DNA of 64,000 nucleotides, taken from the NCBI GenBank assembly GCA_030248065.1, contig JASAMV010008909.1:53592-117591 (forward strand). The letters are read 5' to 3'. Position 1 is the first letter of the stretch; every line of letters starts with the position of its first letter. Below are positions 35,871-46,909 of the stretch, one piece after another. Origin of the DNA: Rhynchonema sp. JSB1_4 (Eukaryota > Nematoda > Chromadorea > Monhysterida > Xyalidae). The position numbers were made by a program, and so were the translations under genes. The notes under the pieces were generated by a model. The model was not told the origin of the DNA. It saw only the letters and a program-made list of their open reading frames with translations, and searched no databases.

Positions 35871-37911
35871 GAACATGATATTGTCGTTGATAAGTTTTGT
35901 TTTGTAAATAGAAGATTTTGATCACTGTTGTAATCCACATACAAAAAACGAGTTTGCAAAAAACAAGATTTCTAGCTTTTCAAATCCGTTGCAATCACTG
36001 TTGGGCAGTCAATAACTGAAACGAACGGCTGCTCTTTCAGCCGACCAAACGAACCAGCAACATGAAAGCTGTGTTCCAAGGGTTGAAACAAACTTTTCAT
36101 TCATAAGCATTGTCATAATACGAGTTCTAGCGTAATGTATGACATGACAATGGGATCTCTCCCTGATACCGGCCTGCACAAAGTAGTGAACGGAGCAATC
36201 AATTTCAAGTAGTGACTCTTTGTACCTTAATGTGCATGAACAAAACCAATGTTTTTGATCTAGCATCCGGAAATTTACAAAAACGCACTTGCACTATGCT
36301 GTACTCCTGGTAAGTTACATACAATGCATGCCATGGTTAGAATGCACTTGTTTTTGGTGCAGCATCACATACTTTTCGCTGTGTACCTCTATGTTGATAT
36401 GAATGCCAGATAACCAAATCCTACCGTTTCAATTTTTTTACACTAGAGGATTACTGTCGTATCTTGCAAAAAACTGCTTTTTGCTCGAACCGCGGTTTCA
36501 AAAAAGTTTTATAAAACCAGTTTATAAACAGGTATAAGGTACATAATGGTGAAATGGCTCATTGTCCTGGATGATAGGGGCAGAGGGCATTATTTTTTTT
36601 AACATTTTTGGGCATGCATTTTGTTTTTAAGTTAAGCACAATGACGCCAGCTAGGCGTGAAATCCTGACGCTTATTGTGAGGTGACACATTAACAATCAC
36701 TCAAGCGAAAATAACGACCTCAACTTTAGGGGGCGTTTTTGGCTTGCCTGATTTGCTGCTGAAGGGAAAAGTTACAATACGCTTGTTTTTAACATGATCG
36801 CAATGAAACCACGCTGCGATACCGCGTGGCTACAGAGTTGTGGTCGGCAGATAAAAACAGATGTTGCAAACACGACAGCATACTGCGCAAATACTGTCGC
36901 AATTTGCATATTATAACCAACGAAACAATGAATTATGGCAATTTTAGGATATTCGTGTGCCCAGTACGAACATTATATGTACAGTTCCGGGTGCAATTCT
37001 AGGCTGAAAGTCGAGGTCGCGTGCACGCGACTTCCTAGTGCTAAAACATAGGGAGCGCACGCCAGCGCACGCGCAAAACTTCGCGTGCACGCGAAGTTAC
37101 TTCGACTTTTGCCTATACTTTGCACTGTTTCGCACGCGCGTGCACGCGACTTCAACTTTCAGCCTAGAATTGCACCCGGTACTGTAGCTGCCGTGCATTT
37201 GGTTCACGCGACCACGTAAACGAGACCATTGACAGTATAAAGTGTGCCCTCCATATAGTGAATTGATCTTCACACACCATTTCGTTCACTATATAGAATA
37301 TTCACCATATGAAATTCGCCCCATGGTCCGTGTTTAGCACGAAGTAGCAATTGTATTGAACTGAGCCCATTTCAGAAGCCATACATACAGTACATATTAA
37401 TACCAAGATTTCACGCCCTCAACAACAGATAAAAGGTCAAACCGTGTATTTTTTTGCTCACTTCAGTTGACTTTTGTGCCATGCTCATCTCCTTTACAGT
37501 ACCTTGACTGTCTGGTTCAACTTGGCACTTGAATTTCTGGTACTCCAAATTTCGTTCACTTTAGAGAGAGATGTTTCAGTACTTAACGAATCAGTCGTAC
37601 GGCGAAGTCGTTCACTACATAAATATTCACTACGCGGAAAGTTATAGAAAAACGTGAAAACTCGGGACACATGCCAAGTCGGCCACTATATAGTGAGATT
37701 CACTATATCGATGTTCACTATAGAGAGGGATGACTGTACACGGCATGGGCACTTGATGTATCATAATGTGTTTGATCACCTAAGTTCACTCTCACCATCA
37801 GGAAGGACTTGTGGGTTTAAAACCACAACCTCAACCCTGCGGGTCAGGCTTGTAGGAGAATGCACCAGTCGCTACCAGAAGAAAGCGTCCAAATGTCTGC
37901 ACACACCTGAA
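35871..37911. other. Gene-free stretch with one foldback and CACTATA-type repeats
   Basis: No exon recognised. A foldback lies at 36980-37187. From 37240 to 37735 there are scattered ttcactata/ttcactac units (for example ttcactatatcgatgttcac), resembling internal units of a decayed DNA element. Confidence 0.5.
36980..37187. mobile_element. GC-rich foldback element
   Basis: The left arm ccgggtgcaattctaggctg then aaagtcgaggtcgcgtgcac is mirrored by gtgcacgcgacttcaacttt and cagcctagaattgcacccgg. A second gcgtgcacgcgaagt palindrome lies in the loop. Confidence 0.75.
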
Positions 37912-38627
37912 CAGGGTTGTTTCAAAAAAAAAAAGTGGTTAATTAAAAAATTTTTTTTTTAAAAAAAAAATTTTTTTTTTGAAACTCAGATTTTGCTTTT
38001 TTTTTTAATAAAAAAAAGTTGCCCAAAAAGGGCTGAAATGTCCAAAAATGGCCTTTTTCGAGGCCAAAAATTGGCACTTTTTTCCTGTGGGCGGGACAAT
38101 TTTTCCAAAATCGCGCCTGCGGCGCCCTGTATTGTCCCCAAATCCGTACAGGGATGCGCGGGGCTGGTCTTTTATAGTGATGTGCCACGATAATTACTAC
38201 TCCTCCTACAACACATAAAAATACATACTGAAAAAAACCGGGCACAAGTCGATCTGACACGCAAGATTTGGGCTGTAATCGATATTTTGATGGTCGTATG
38301 TCAGATATACGGCATTAGATGCATTAAAATACGTTGTACGGCATGCTACAATACATTAGAGTAACATCGTTAGTCAACATCAACCTCAGACTGGTAGAAG
38401 ACCATAGAATCTGCACAATACTACCGGGTGTCACCACACAAGTTGGGTCTCAGGCGAAAATTTTTCAATTTTTGAAAAATATGTTGGATCGATTTCATTT
38501 GTCCTGAAACGTCGTTTGCAACACTTTTTCTAATAAAAAAAATTTTCGTCAAAAAAAAAATCAAAAAAAAAATTTTTTTTTTAAAAAAAAAAAGCTCGTT
38601 AATAAAAAAATTTTTTTTTCAACCCTG
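37912..38627. mobile_element. hAT-like non-autonomous element with 8-bp target duplication
   Basis: Starts CAGGGTTG and ends CAACCCTG; the 8-bp direct duplication CACCTGAA flanks it exactly (37904-37911 and 38628-38635). Next to both ends are alternating A and T homopolymers. The interior (gcctgcggcgccctg) has no transposase. CAGRG termini with 8-bp duplications are characteristic of hAT elements. Confidence 0.88.
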
Positions 38628-38652
38628 CACCTGAAGGTACACCTTCAAAGGT

Positions 38653-39429
38653 TCAGAATGCGGCGGCGTCCGCCACAAGATGCTCGTTGATGATCCGCGC
38701 GAACATGGCCTCAACTGTGTTGACTAGTCGAAAATCGCAAATTTTGTTTCTCTGATTCATCACTTTAGTTTGATGATGCTTCAACTCACGATATTTTAAC
38801 ACAAACAACTACGGAAACCTTGCGTGCGATTAATGCATACTGTTCGTTCAAACGACTTGGCCAACGCTGACAACGCAACCATGAAAAGTGTTACTAAAGT
38901 CCTATTTGAGTCACCCTGTGGTTGCCTCCAGCATCCCATTTTCATGTCACTGCCCAAAGACTGTGCAAAAACATCAATGTCTTTTATCGTCTTGACCGTT
39001 TTGATGCCTCGATAAAAAATAAAACCAGACATCAAAGCCGAATACATCGACAGTCCATCGACTTAACCGGTCCATGCTGTATAGCCTTTCAGCTGAAAGA
39101 GAAAGTGACATTCAATTGATACGATTCTGCACTCCGTCCAGCAGATACACAGGACAGCATAACTGAGCCCCTCAGTCAGCGAATACTGCACATGCGTGCT
39201 GTTCGAGTTCTTGTTTCAGCGTAACACCGGAAACTTGCGTCCAGATTCAGAAGTTAATAATCTGACCGGCCGCCTTTCTTTGTCCACCTTCCGGTCAACA
39301 TTCCGCCGCTGGTGTCGTCTTTCCAATTCTGCACCGTGATTCGCATATTCTACATCCATCGACAGTTTATTTATTCAAACTTGCCACTGCAGAGTTCCTA
39401 TCATAAACTACTCCTACCAAGCGATATGC
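38653..39429 (-). CDS. Tentative 3' exons of an unidentified minus-strand gene
   Basis: Possible exons (minus): 39429-39388, 39349-39267, 39198-39164, 39092-38997, 38714-38653 (stop TGA). Phases agree and the 39092 acceptor is strong (tttctctttcag), but one intron would be only 38 bp and several donors are weak. The peptide includes MRITVQNWKDDTSGG, MDRLSRWTVDVFGFDVWFYF and EAMFARIINEHLVADAAAF. I recognise no family. hAT-like elements on both sides would separate it from any 5' part, so it may be a broken gene. The plus strand of the same DNA gives an arrestin-like string (see rejected items). Confidence 0.3.
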
Positions 39430-39459
39430 CTGTGAAAGTCATCAACGCTATACCTCATT

Positions 39460-39660
39460 CAGGGTTGGGCAAAAAAACGACGGCGTTTTTTCTTAAAAGA
39501 ACGACGTTTTTTTTAAAAAAAAACGCCTGGGTCGTTTTTCGTTTTTTTAAATCCTGAATTTCCTTGATTTTCCCTGATTTTTCAGGGAAAGTACCCTGAT
39601 TATCAAGGAAAATCAATTTTTTTTTCAAAAAATTTTCGACCAATTTTTACTTTGTCGAGG
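39460..39660. mobile_element. Truncated hAT-like element
   Basis: Begins CAGGGTTGGGCAAAAAAACG and continues through ttttccctgatttttcaggg and the caaggaaaatcaattttttt stretch, matching the inverse of 49424 down to about 49210. It then stops near ctttgtcgagg with no right end. Confidence 0.75.
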
Positions 39661-39690
39661 TCCTTATTACCGAAAAGCGCCATCATGTCA

Positions 39691-39945
39691 GCGTGTCGGT
39701 GTTGGCGCCAACGGTGTGTTTGATGTGACTGGCTGCCGCCACACAGCCCCACCAAGGGCACACTTTCCGTCGCCGGTCACCCTGAGTACACCCCGGTCAC
39801 CACCAACGGTCAAGTCTGATGAGCCACCCCTGCCGATACCGACACCGATACGATCCCGATCTCGAACTCGATCGATCAACCGACAACACCGGACAAACAT
39901 CCGTTTCAATCAGGGCGCAACGCGGAGGAGGCGGATGAAACGAGG
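39691..39945 (+). CDS. Possible proline/arginine-rich exon, unidentified
   Basis: An open plus frame after a usable acceptor (catcatgtcag) encodes VFDVTGCRHTAPPRAHFPSP followed by Pro- and Arg-rich sequence (PLPIPTPIRSRSRTRSINRQ, then TRRRRMKR), ending at a possible donor (cgagg|gtaaaa). GC-rich codon use resembles the real exons of the window. Its link to the Cys-rich exons at 40171-40409 could not be closed in phase. Confidence 0.3.
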
Positions 39946-40170
39946 GTAAAACGGTCGAATGAGGAAACAAGTGAGTTTGGAATGAAGAGAAACGTTAGTT
40001 TTGTTTATGATATAGACTGCTCGGATGACAGTGAAGCTTTCTGGTTGGAGACTGAGTCTTATCAATCTCGACGCTGGCGTCTAATTCTGGATTCTTGGGG
40101 TTTAATTCTAATTCTCGTGATCCACATTTCAGTTGCGGTTTTCTTTTTTAAAATGCTAACGTTCTTACAG

Positions 40171-40409
40171 AGAAGATATGTCAAGATCGGGTCGATCACC
40201 ATTGCTGCGAGCATGCGTCTGGTGATGGCGTTTGTCTGAGCGACGATTTCCTGTGTACACTGGCGCGTTCGTTATTCAAAGGTGGTTCTGACGATGTCTT
40301 GATGAACAACACATTTTGTGGTGCGTTTCTTGTTTGACATGGACATGTGCTTGTTTAGGCCTTTTGCTTATTGCACATTTTCACAGATGAACGTTGCTGT
40401 CACAGATGA
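40171..40409 (+). CDS. Two terminal exons of a Cys-rich protein, 5' part not found
   Basis: Exon 40171-40320 follows acceptor gttcttacag and ends at TTTTGTG|gtgcgt. Exon 40387-40409 follows ttcacag and stops at TGA. Phases agree across the junction. The peptide reads KICQDRVDHHCCEHASGDGV, then CLSDDFLC, MNNTFC and DERCCHR, with a tight C-CC-C-C-C-CC pattern typical of secreted disulfide-rich proteins. I do not recognise the family. The upstream exon must end in phase 1; none was assigned. Confidence 0.42.
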
Positions 40410-40626
40410 GACAGTCCCCTTCATTCGGTTGCACGCCAGGTCCTATGATACGGTCCGGTCCCTATGGCACCTGTCATGCTCGTGAGCCTGGCTAGCGTAG
40501 CCTTCGAACAGGCTCAAATTGCAGTTGGCACTGTATGTATGTTGGAACATTATTGTTGGTCGACAACCAGAACATCGTAAACTTCATGGCAAACCAAATT
40601 GTCGACGCCGTCGTCGTATTGGTATC

Positions 40627-40766
40627 AAGGCCACTTTATACTTTGTCTCGTTGCGATACACGCAACATTTTCGTGCGCGTTGATTGGCTCATGCGCGACC
40701 AACAGCCAATCAGCGCGTCAGAAAATGTTGCGTGTATCGCAACGAGACAAAGTATAAAGTGGCCTT
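40627..40766. mobile_element. 140-bp near-perfect palindrome
   Basis: AAGGCCACTTTATACTTTGT and the continuation ctcgttgcgatacacgcaac are mirrored almost base for base by gttgcgtgtatcgcaacgag and acaaagtataaagtggcctt around gattggctcatgcgcgacca. It is related in core and ends to 26825-26956. Confidence 0.85.
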
Positions 40767-41258
40767 TACGGTCACATCAACATCACGCCTGATGGTATTA
40801 TTGCACGAGAACGAATCTCCCAACGTCTATTCTTATGGTTCAATCCTTGAATATATGTCACCAGGACACCAAAACTCATTATTAGCTGAGTTTTTTTCGC
40901 ACCTCCAGTGCCAGGTGAATGCAAACGCCCGCAGGCAATGTGGCAAATCCTGTTAGAAATACATGAAAATCTAACGTGAATTGAAATCACAGCAGGTTCG
41001 CGATGTACATGTATAAATAAGCAAAGTACAGTCGTATTGTCCAGTAAATACTGAATTGTTACAGACATTGCATACATAACATTTCGGAACATGATCGTGC
41101 AGATCAACCAGAATATTCCATGACTCATTTGAATGGTGTGTTGGTGGTCAAACTTAAAAAATTAGCTAAACATATAAAGACAGCACATATAGATATTCAC
41201 ACGCTCAAACTATTTTAACAGTTTATAAAATGACAAATAAATGATAAAAATCACCATA

Positions 41259-43807
41259 TCATGCGATACGTGTCAACGCACTGTACATTGTCATCGAGCT
41301 GACAGCACTCCTCTCCTCATCTGTTTTCTTTGACTCGATGTTGACACCAGGTGGCAACGTCTGCAGCTCGATCGTGGGGATGTCTGGTGGCAGATTCAGG
41401 TCGGTCTGCGAACGGCGACGTTCGATCACCTGCACTGCGGTCAAATTCTCGAATTGCAACACCCAAAAGATGTGGTCAAATTCTCGAATTGCAAGACCCA
41501 AAAGATTGGATAATTTTTGTGTAGCCTTTGCCAGATCTCATCAAGCCACCACAGCGTTTGCTTTTAGAGCGGCGCAGTGCGGAAAAGTAGAAAAAGAGCA
41601 GAACGCTGTTCTAAAACCGATCTCGTGCTTTTATCTGACGGAAGGGCACAAAAAGTCGTCCACCCTTTGGGTCGTGCAACTCTAGAGTTTACCTACGGAT
41701 GTTGTTGTAGTTCTGCATGCTGGCAGAAGCCTGGAAATCTCAGCAGCCTAAGATTACTTTGGCTAGACTACGCCGCACCAGAAATCTTTGGTCCTGAAAG
41801 GGCCGTGGTTGTGGCGGTTATGTCGTTCACATCCACTGCGTGATTATTGATGAAAATTTTCAAAACAAATTCCCATGACCAATGTGCTCCAAACAACGAC
41901 CCTCTTGTGACCGGAGCTGAATTCTCGCTTGTCGACTAGACACTGATGTTTCAGCGTCAGTACATAAACGAACACCCAACCTTTGTGACCCCGGCCTTCC
42001 ACAACGTGGTCACGCGGCGACTGTGTGTGCTCTGTTTGACCAGCACGCGTGGTTTGGCCAGATGACGGCCGTAGATGTGACGGGGCACCGACGAGCTACG
42101 GGCCGGCGGTTGGCTGCGGAAAAAGGGGGATGGCAACCTTGCTGATCGGAGCGGACGAGGAACTGTCTTGGCTACGATTTGAGAATTTTGTTCATCTCTG
42201 TTCATATATGCGACCTTGACCAACGTTGTGGTTTGGCCTACTTGTGGGCACATATTTTTTTCGGCTAGATCTGTGGGTGCAGTTGCGGGCCATGATGCCA
42301 GAGAGAACTGGCGCTCTGGGCCTGCCTTGTCAGTGACAGGAGCGCTAGCGGTCAGCGCCAAAAAACTATTGCAGTCTGGCATTATGGGCCGAAACTGCAC
42401 CCACAGATCTACAGTAGGTGTAGGGCAATGCGTGCCCACAAGACGAAACCGCCACGATTTTTCGTATCCTCAGGCTCATTTTACGCACTTTTTATTTGAA
42501 ATTTTCATTTTATCCCGTACTTCTTTATATTTTATCATTCTTCTGTTACTGGTGCGTTGCACAGAAATGGATTTGCATGAGCAACAAACTACATGTAGCT
42601 CCACAGTTTTTATCTCACTGTTTTTTGTGCGCCAAGACGATTTCGTTAGCTGATCAGAGTGATAGACAGGCGTGAAAGCAAGTGGTGGAATTAGCTGGTG
42701 TGCTTGCAGATTTGAACGCAAGCCAAATGCCACGTAAAACACTTGCATTCAAAACATTTAGTGGCACAAACCGCGACAACTCACTGTTTGCCTTTGGTCG
42801 CGGCGGTAGCTGTGGGCAAAGAGGCATGCGCGCGACGTGGGACTGGATGCGACTTGCTGCCTGCAAATGAAGAGAATGTGTTCAATATTAATGTTTCATG
42901 GAAATATATCAGGGATGCATCGTTGTGTTTGCATGGCCTTTGCGTCAGAAAAGGCTTGACCGAAGACAATAACGTTAAAGTTTTTTTCGTGTCATTCCGT
43001 GATGCGGACAAAAACGTAAAGCAGTGTTCGTTTTACCCGTATTTTCCGCACGAATCACAATCGTGGTTGGAGTCTGTGTTTTCGTCTTTGCTTGCCCTGC
43101 GCTGGACGTGAGAAAATACGAGCCTCCGTCATGGAATGTGATTTGATAGGCCGAGTTCGGCACGCGCGATTGACTGCTGCCCTGCAAAGAAACTTTTTTG
43201 AAGTAAACAATTTCAACAATCCAGCGTCGGTTGGTCCGGACAAAAAGGCCCACACATAGAGTAAACACGTGAAAACAGTCTCGGGCCTGGGCCAGTTGCC
43301 TGCTGTCTGCGGGAGCAAAAGGTCCTCCTTCACTTCAACGAAAAGTCTTCAATCAGCGTTGGGAAGGATCAGCTTTGCTCCATCCACTGATCCGCTACCT
43401 TTTTTAGGCACAAACGCTCTGGCCTAAATCTTCCCTGGCCTTTTAGGCTCAGAGGGGAACATTTGTGTTTTGGGCCTGGGCTTAGTTTACAACACTGTAC
43501 CAAAACCTGTTGCTTAACCAAACCTATTCATATTGCCGGTTGTTTTGCACGATTTGAAAGTCCCAAAGGTCTCGTTAAGCAACCGGGCTCTCACTTTCCG
43601 TCTTCTTCGACCCATATTCCAAATAAAGGTGGTTTTTATTTTTAAGAAACCTTCGTTTCAACGTGCCTGCTGTGGTGACGCATGCGCGTCCGTTGTGTGT
43701 TGCTGCACCAATATCACGTCAGCCAGGCCCGTGGCGTGAAGCGTGAACCCGCCCTTTGCATAGGATGTGAAGGGGAATGTTTCAATGACATCGGTCATTC
43801 TCGTTCT
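41259..43807 (-). CDS. 3' part of an unidentified gene with a Ser/Pro/Arg-rich C-terminal region
   Basis: Five minus-strand exons in agreeing phase: 43807-43718, 43181-43037, 42860-42785, 42113-41981, 41429-41259, 615 nt in all, ending in TGA. Splice signals are good (acceptors atattttcag, tttctttgcag, catttgcag, tttttccgcag; donor aca|gtgagt). The peptide begins RTRMTDVIETFPFTSYAKGG and includes SAYQITFHDGGSYFLTS, SVPRHIYGRHLAKPRVLVKQ, SRRVTTLWKAGVTKV, DLNLPPDIPTIELQTLPPG and a tail ending MTMYSALTRIA. It is low in cysteine and rich in S, P, T and R, more like a cytoplasmic tail or disordered region than an extracellular domain. No family recognised. The 5' exons should lie above 43807 but were not identified. 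Confidence 0.6.
42240..42442. mobile_element. Foldback element in an intron
   Basis: cttgtgggca, gctagatctgtgggtgcagt and gcgggcc at the left pair with ggccgaaactgcacccacag, atctacagtag and tgcccacaag at the right. One arm recurs at 13192-13320. Confidence 0.7.
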
Positions 43808-44009
43808 CTGAAAATATTTCAAATGTTTTTCACCTGTTTCCGGTTTGTCTTGCTGGTTTCGAGAAACGCTAAAAATTGGAAGGTGTAAGAACGACCTTCC
43901 ACTGCGGTGGAAGCTTGGTCCCTGTTTATGCGGAACCTCCGACTTCTTCTTGAGCAAAATGGAGTTTATGATATGTACATGTGGGTATATACTGCATACA
44001 TGTATAGGT

Positions 44010-44300
44010 ATAGGCAATCCATCGGCTCATGGCACTTTTTATACACACAGCGCATGCAGCAGCACACGCCATTTTCGAAACAAAATGTACACTTTGGGCG
44101 AGTGTCATACTTTGATGACCGCGTTTTAATTTATTCGGTTTTCATTTGCTGCTTGACATAACCCTTTTCTGCACTGTTGCAAAATTTTGGAGATGTTTCA
44201 ACTCATAACTGCAGAGAATAGAGGCATTCATTGATGTCAGTAATGTAGCGTGCAGCCTGTGTTGTGTGTTGAGTGCCATGAGCTGGCGGATTGCCTATAC
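44010..44300. mobile_element. 300-bp element with TATAGGCAATCC ends, copy 1 of 2
   Basis: Left TATAGGCAATCCATCGGCTC and right GAGCTGGCGGATTGCCTATA are inverse copies. The interior (agcagcacacgccattttc, gcagagaatagaggcattca) recurs in opposite orientation at 52350-52632. Confidence 0.7.
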
Positions 44301-45385
44301 GAATTGAAGTTGCTGGTTGGGGTATGTGAACTGAGCTCAAGTGCAGGCACAAGAATCTTTGCAAACAGGAATATTATTATACCGTGTTTACGTTCTGATA
44401 CTGCATGTTGATATTGAGCTAAATCAGTTCTATTGCGTCTTGCTCGGAGAAGAAATTAATTTTGATTAACGTTGCAGCTCAGCGCACGTCCATTAGCTGA
44501 TATTAAAGAGTGGCCGCGAAGTTGAACCATGCAGCTTATAGCTTTCCAGCGCGCAGGATTATAGTGGCATTCCGCGGTTGACTACGGTCAAAAGCAACCC
44601 CTAACACAACGTATAGACAACCGCAGTCCAACGGGGCCAACTGCCTGCGCTGCTACACAGTCGACCGCGGTGGATCGCGGTGTCTGTTTTTTGTGTGTGG
44701 TGGTCCACCGCGATCAAGGGTAGCAGGCACTTATGTGTCGGACATTTTTTGCCAATCGCGGCTATCCGTGAGCCCAATGGATCTCGTGACGGGCCGAAAA
44801 ATTATGCGCACTGGGGCACTACTCGCAGGAGGGGATCAACCAACACCATTATTTTGATATAACATGTTGTGCAACCGTCAAGTTACTTAACGTGTTTTCG
44901 AGTCGCATCGATCGTCAACTTTTTTGGTACCGAGACGCAACAATTCACTCTGTCTTTCAATAAACCCAAAATACACGACTTATCCGCTTTGAGCTCTTTG
45001 CTTCGCATCAAAATATGACTTACTTTATGCTGACGCGTGATGACTATATCATTTATCTTTGAAGTTACGTGCTTTAGACCGTGCCAACTTAAACCTACAT
45101 ACTGTACGTTACGTGGGGTGATACGGTACACTTGTTATTCCAACCATTAACACGCGTATATGATCTACGTGAGAAATTATCGCCCATAGCAGATAGCAAT
45201 AGCGATGTTTTCATTTGAGGCGGCGTGTGCAAGAAGCGTCTGCAACTTCATCCATCATTGTAAACTAAACAGTGCTCGCGCCGTGTGTCGGATTGCGCTG
45301 GCCTGTTTCGTTCTGAGCAAGCCTCAACGCGTCCGCGAAAGCAATGATTGGGTCCGACATTCTCTCCATTTTACACTGTCTGTGG

Positions 45386-45745
45386 TGTATAGTCCAGCCA
45401 CGAACTCATGAGACGACTTTTTTTAAGTTTACTTATGTGGATCCAATAATGTTCCGGTTCCATGTATTTCGGAAATAAAAGAAAGAGAAACGCATGCATT
45501 TTTTTAAAAACACGCTCGCCACCTCGGTGCGTAAATTCCCTTTTGACTGCCAAAACATTTGTGTGTTGAACAACGTTGCTGTTCGCGTAAGCACGCAACA
45601 AATTGAGGTCAGCCAGCTGGAACTTGTCATCATCTCTCTCGGCCCAATCTCTTTCTTTTGTTTGAGAAAACAACCGGCGCATTTTTGAATCCGGCCAAGC
45701 AAGCTTTAAAAAGCGTCGTCTCATGAGCACGTGGTTGGACTATAC
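45386..45745. mobile_element. CTCATGAGAC foldback family, long copy 1
   Basis: The left end tatagtccagccacgaactc then atgagacgactttttt is mirrored by gtcgtctcatgagcacgtgg and ttggactata. The interior is shared, inverted, with 63566-63951, including attgaggtcagccagctgga. Open frames here have no known domain. Confidence 0.75.
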
Positions 45746-46043
45746 TTGCACGTTATTATGTGTAAGTCGTGTACCCAGAACCAATCATTTCACCCAGATT
45801 TACCGTCCTCGAGTATCAGAAAAGCAAGCCGCACACCTCCTTTTGAAATGCACGGGTGTACCTGATTACGGCGGGTATGTGGTCTGGCGAACAGACACAC
45901 ACCGCGTATCACGAGCCCGAGAATATTATACGCTGTGCTTATGTGGCACTGTCCCTGCAGCGTAACGTTATACGAGGAGAGAATTGTGTGTGCGCGCTGC
46001 GTATCGTTCGGTTTATGATGTGGTTAGTGCGGCCACTGAGCTC

Positions 46044-46113
46044 GTTCCTGTAGCTCAGTTGGATAGAGCGCCTGACCGGTTGGGAGGTCGGAGGTTCGAG
46101 TCCTCTCAGGAAC
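46044..46113 (+). tRNA. tRNA-like sequence with abnormal anticodon arm (probable pseudo-tRNA)
   Basis: The acceptor strands GTTCCTG and CAGGAAC pair perfectly, the D arm is GCTC-AGTTGGATA-GAGC, and the T arm is GGAGG-TTCGAGT-CCTCT. Pol III A box (TAGCTCAGTTGG) and B box (GGTTCGAGTCC) are present. Only 20 bases lie between the D and T stems, too few for a normal anticodon arm plus variable loop; the best pairing is GACC/GGTC around an eight-base loop. No T-run terminator follows. Acceptor, D and T arms resemble bacterial tRNA-Arg rather than a typical animal tRNA. No amino acid is assigned. Confidence 0.4.
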
Positions 46114-46149
46114 ATTGTTTGGTGGTCGCAAGTCGACAGGTATGAGGTG

Positions 46150-46222
46150 CATTGGGTGCTGTCTCGTGGACGTGCTTTGCACAAAAGATGATAGATCAAT
46201 AATCAATAACCAAATCGTATCG
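46150..46222. repeat. Dispersed repeat related to 13127-13191
   Basis: Shares gggtgctgtctcgtggacgtg, ctttgcacaaaagatgatag and aatcgtatcgttattga with the SOD-gene intron copy, with small rearrangements. Confidence 0.5.
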
Positions 46223-46909
46223 TTATTGATAATGTCAGGGGTATCACAAGTGCTTTTTCTGACCTGAGTATACTACACATTGTGAATTGTCCATTGCAGT
46301 TTTTGGTTAGAAGATTTTGAAGGCGTTTTAAAGAAGTTTTTATTAACCACTGTCAAGCACAAGATTGATGCGTGCATACCTATACGAAATAAAGAGAAAC
46401 ACGGTTGTTGCAGAAATGGCACATTATAAGAAAATAAAAAATAGACCGAAATAATCCTTCAATAGATGCTGGAATTGCGTGTTGTGGAGTTTTCGAAGCG
46501 AAGTATAGAAGAACAGAAGCTGCGCGCTGCGGTGATTCAAAACAATGCGAACAAAGAAATGGTTAGGATGTACAGTACATGACTTTTCAAGGTATACGTG
46601 AATACATTCCGCAGGTAATAACAGATGTAGAGATATGAAACAATAAATTAGCATGAAAAAAATACCAGTGGTTGCGATTATTTAACCAGGTCAACTAATA
46701 ATATCGAAAAAAGCGACTGATCACCTGACCAAGTTTCTGGTGTAACAGTGACAAGGTCCGAACCCGGCATTATTTTCGATTAACATAAAAGATTTCCGTT
46801 CGTTGGTGGATGAACTGGGTCTTTAGGATAAATATCGTTGAATGGTTATCCCTTTGCGTAGGGGCCACTATAAAGAGGATGCACTGCATACATTCAATCC
46901 AAAATTACT

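Noticed and set aside
39260..39460. Arrestin C-domain-like plus-strand reading (LPVNIPPLVSS then CTVIRIFYI)
   Set aside because: The frame is preceded by two stop codons with no AG acceptor between them and the motif, so it cannot be spliced as read; it overlaps a phase-consistent minus-strand set. A pseudogene cannot be fully excluded.
39982..40239. 86-codon frame with a membrane-like segment
   Set aside because: The hydrophobic part is T-rich DNA ending in a good acceptor (gttcttacag) used by the Cys-rich exon at 40171, so it is more likely an intron.
46044..46113. Bacterial contamination as an explanation for the tRNA-like sequence
   Set aside because: The flanks contain the same dispersed eukaryotic repeats as the rest of the window (46150-46222 matches 13127-13191), and no bacterial genes adjoin it.
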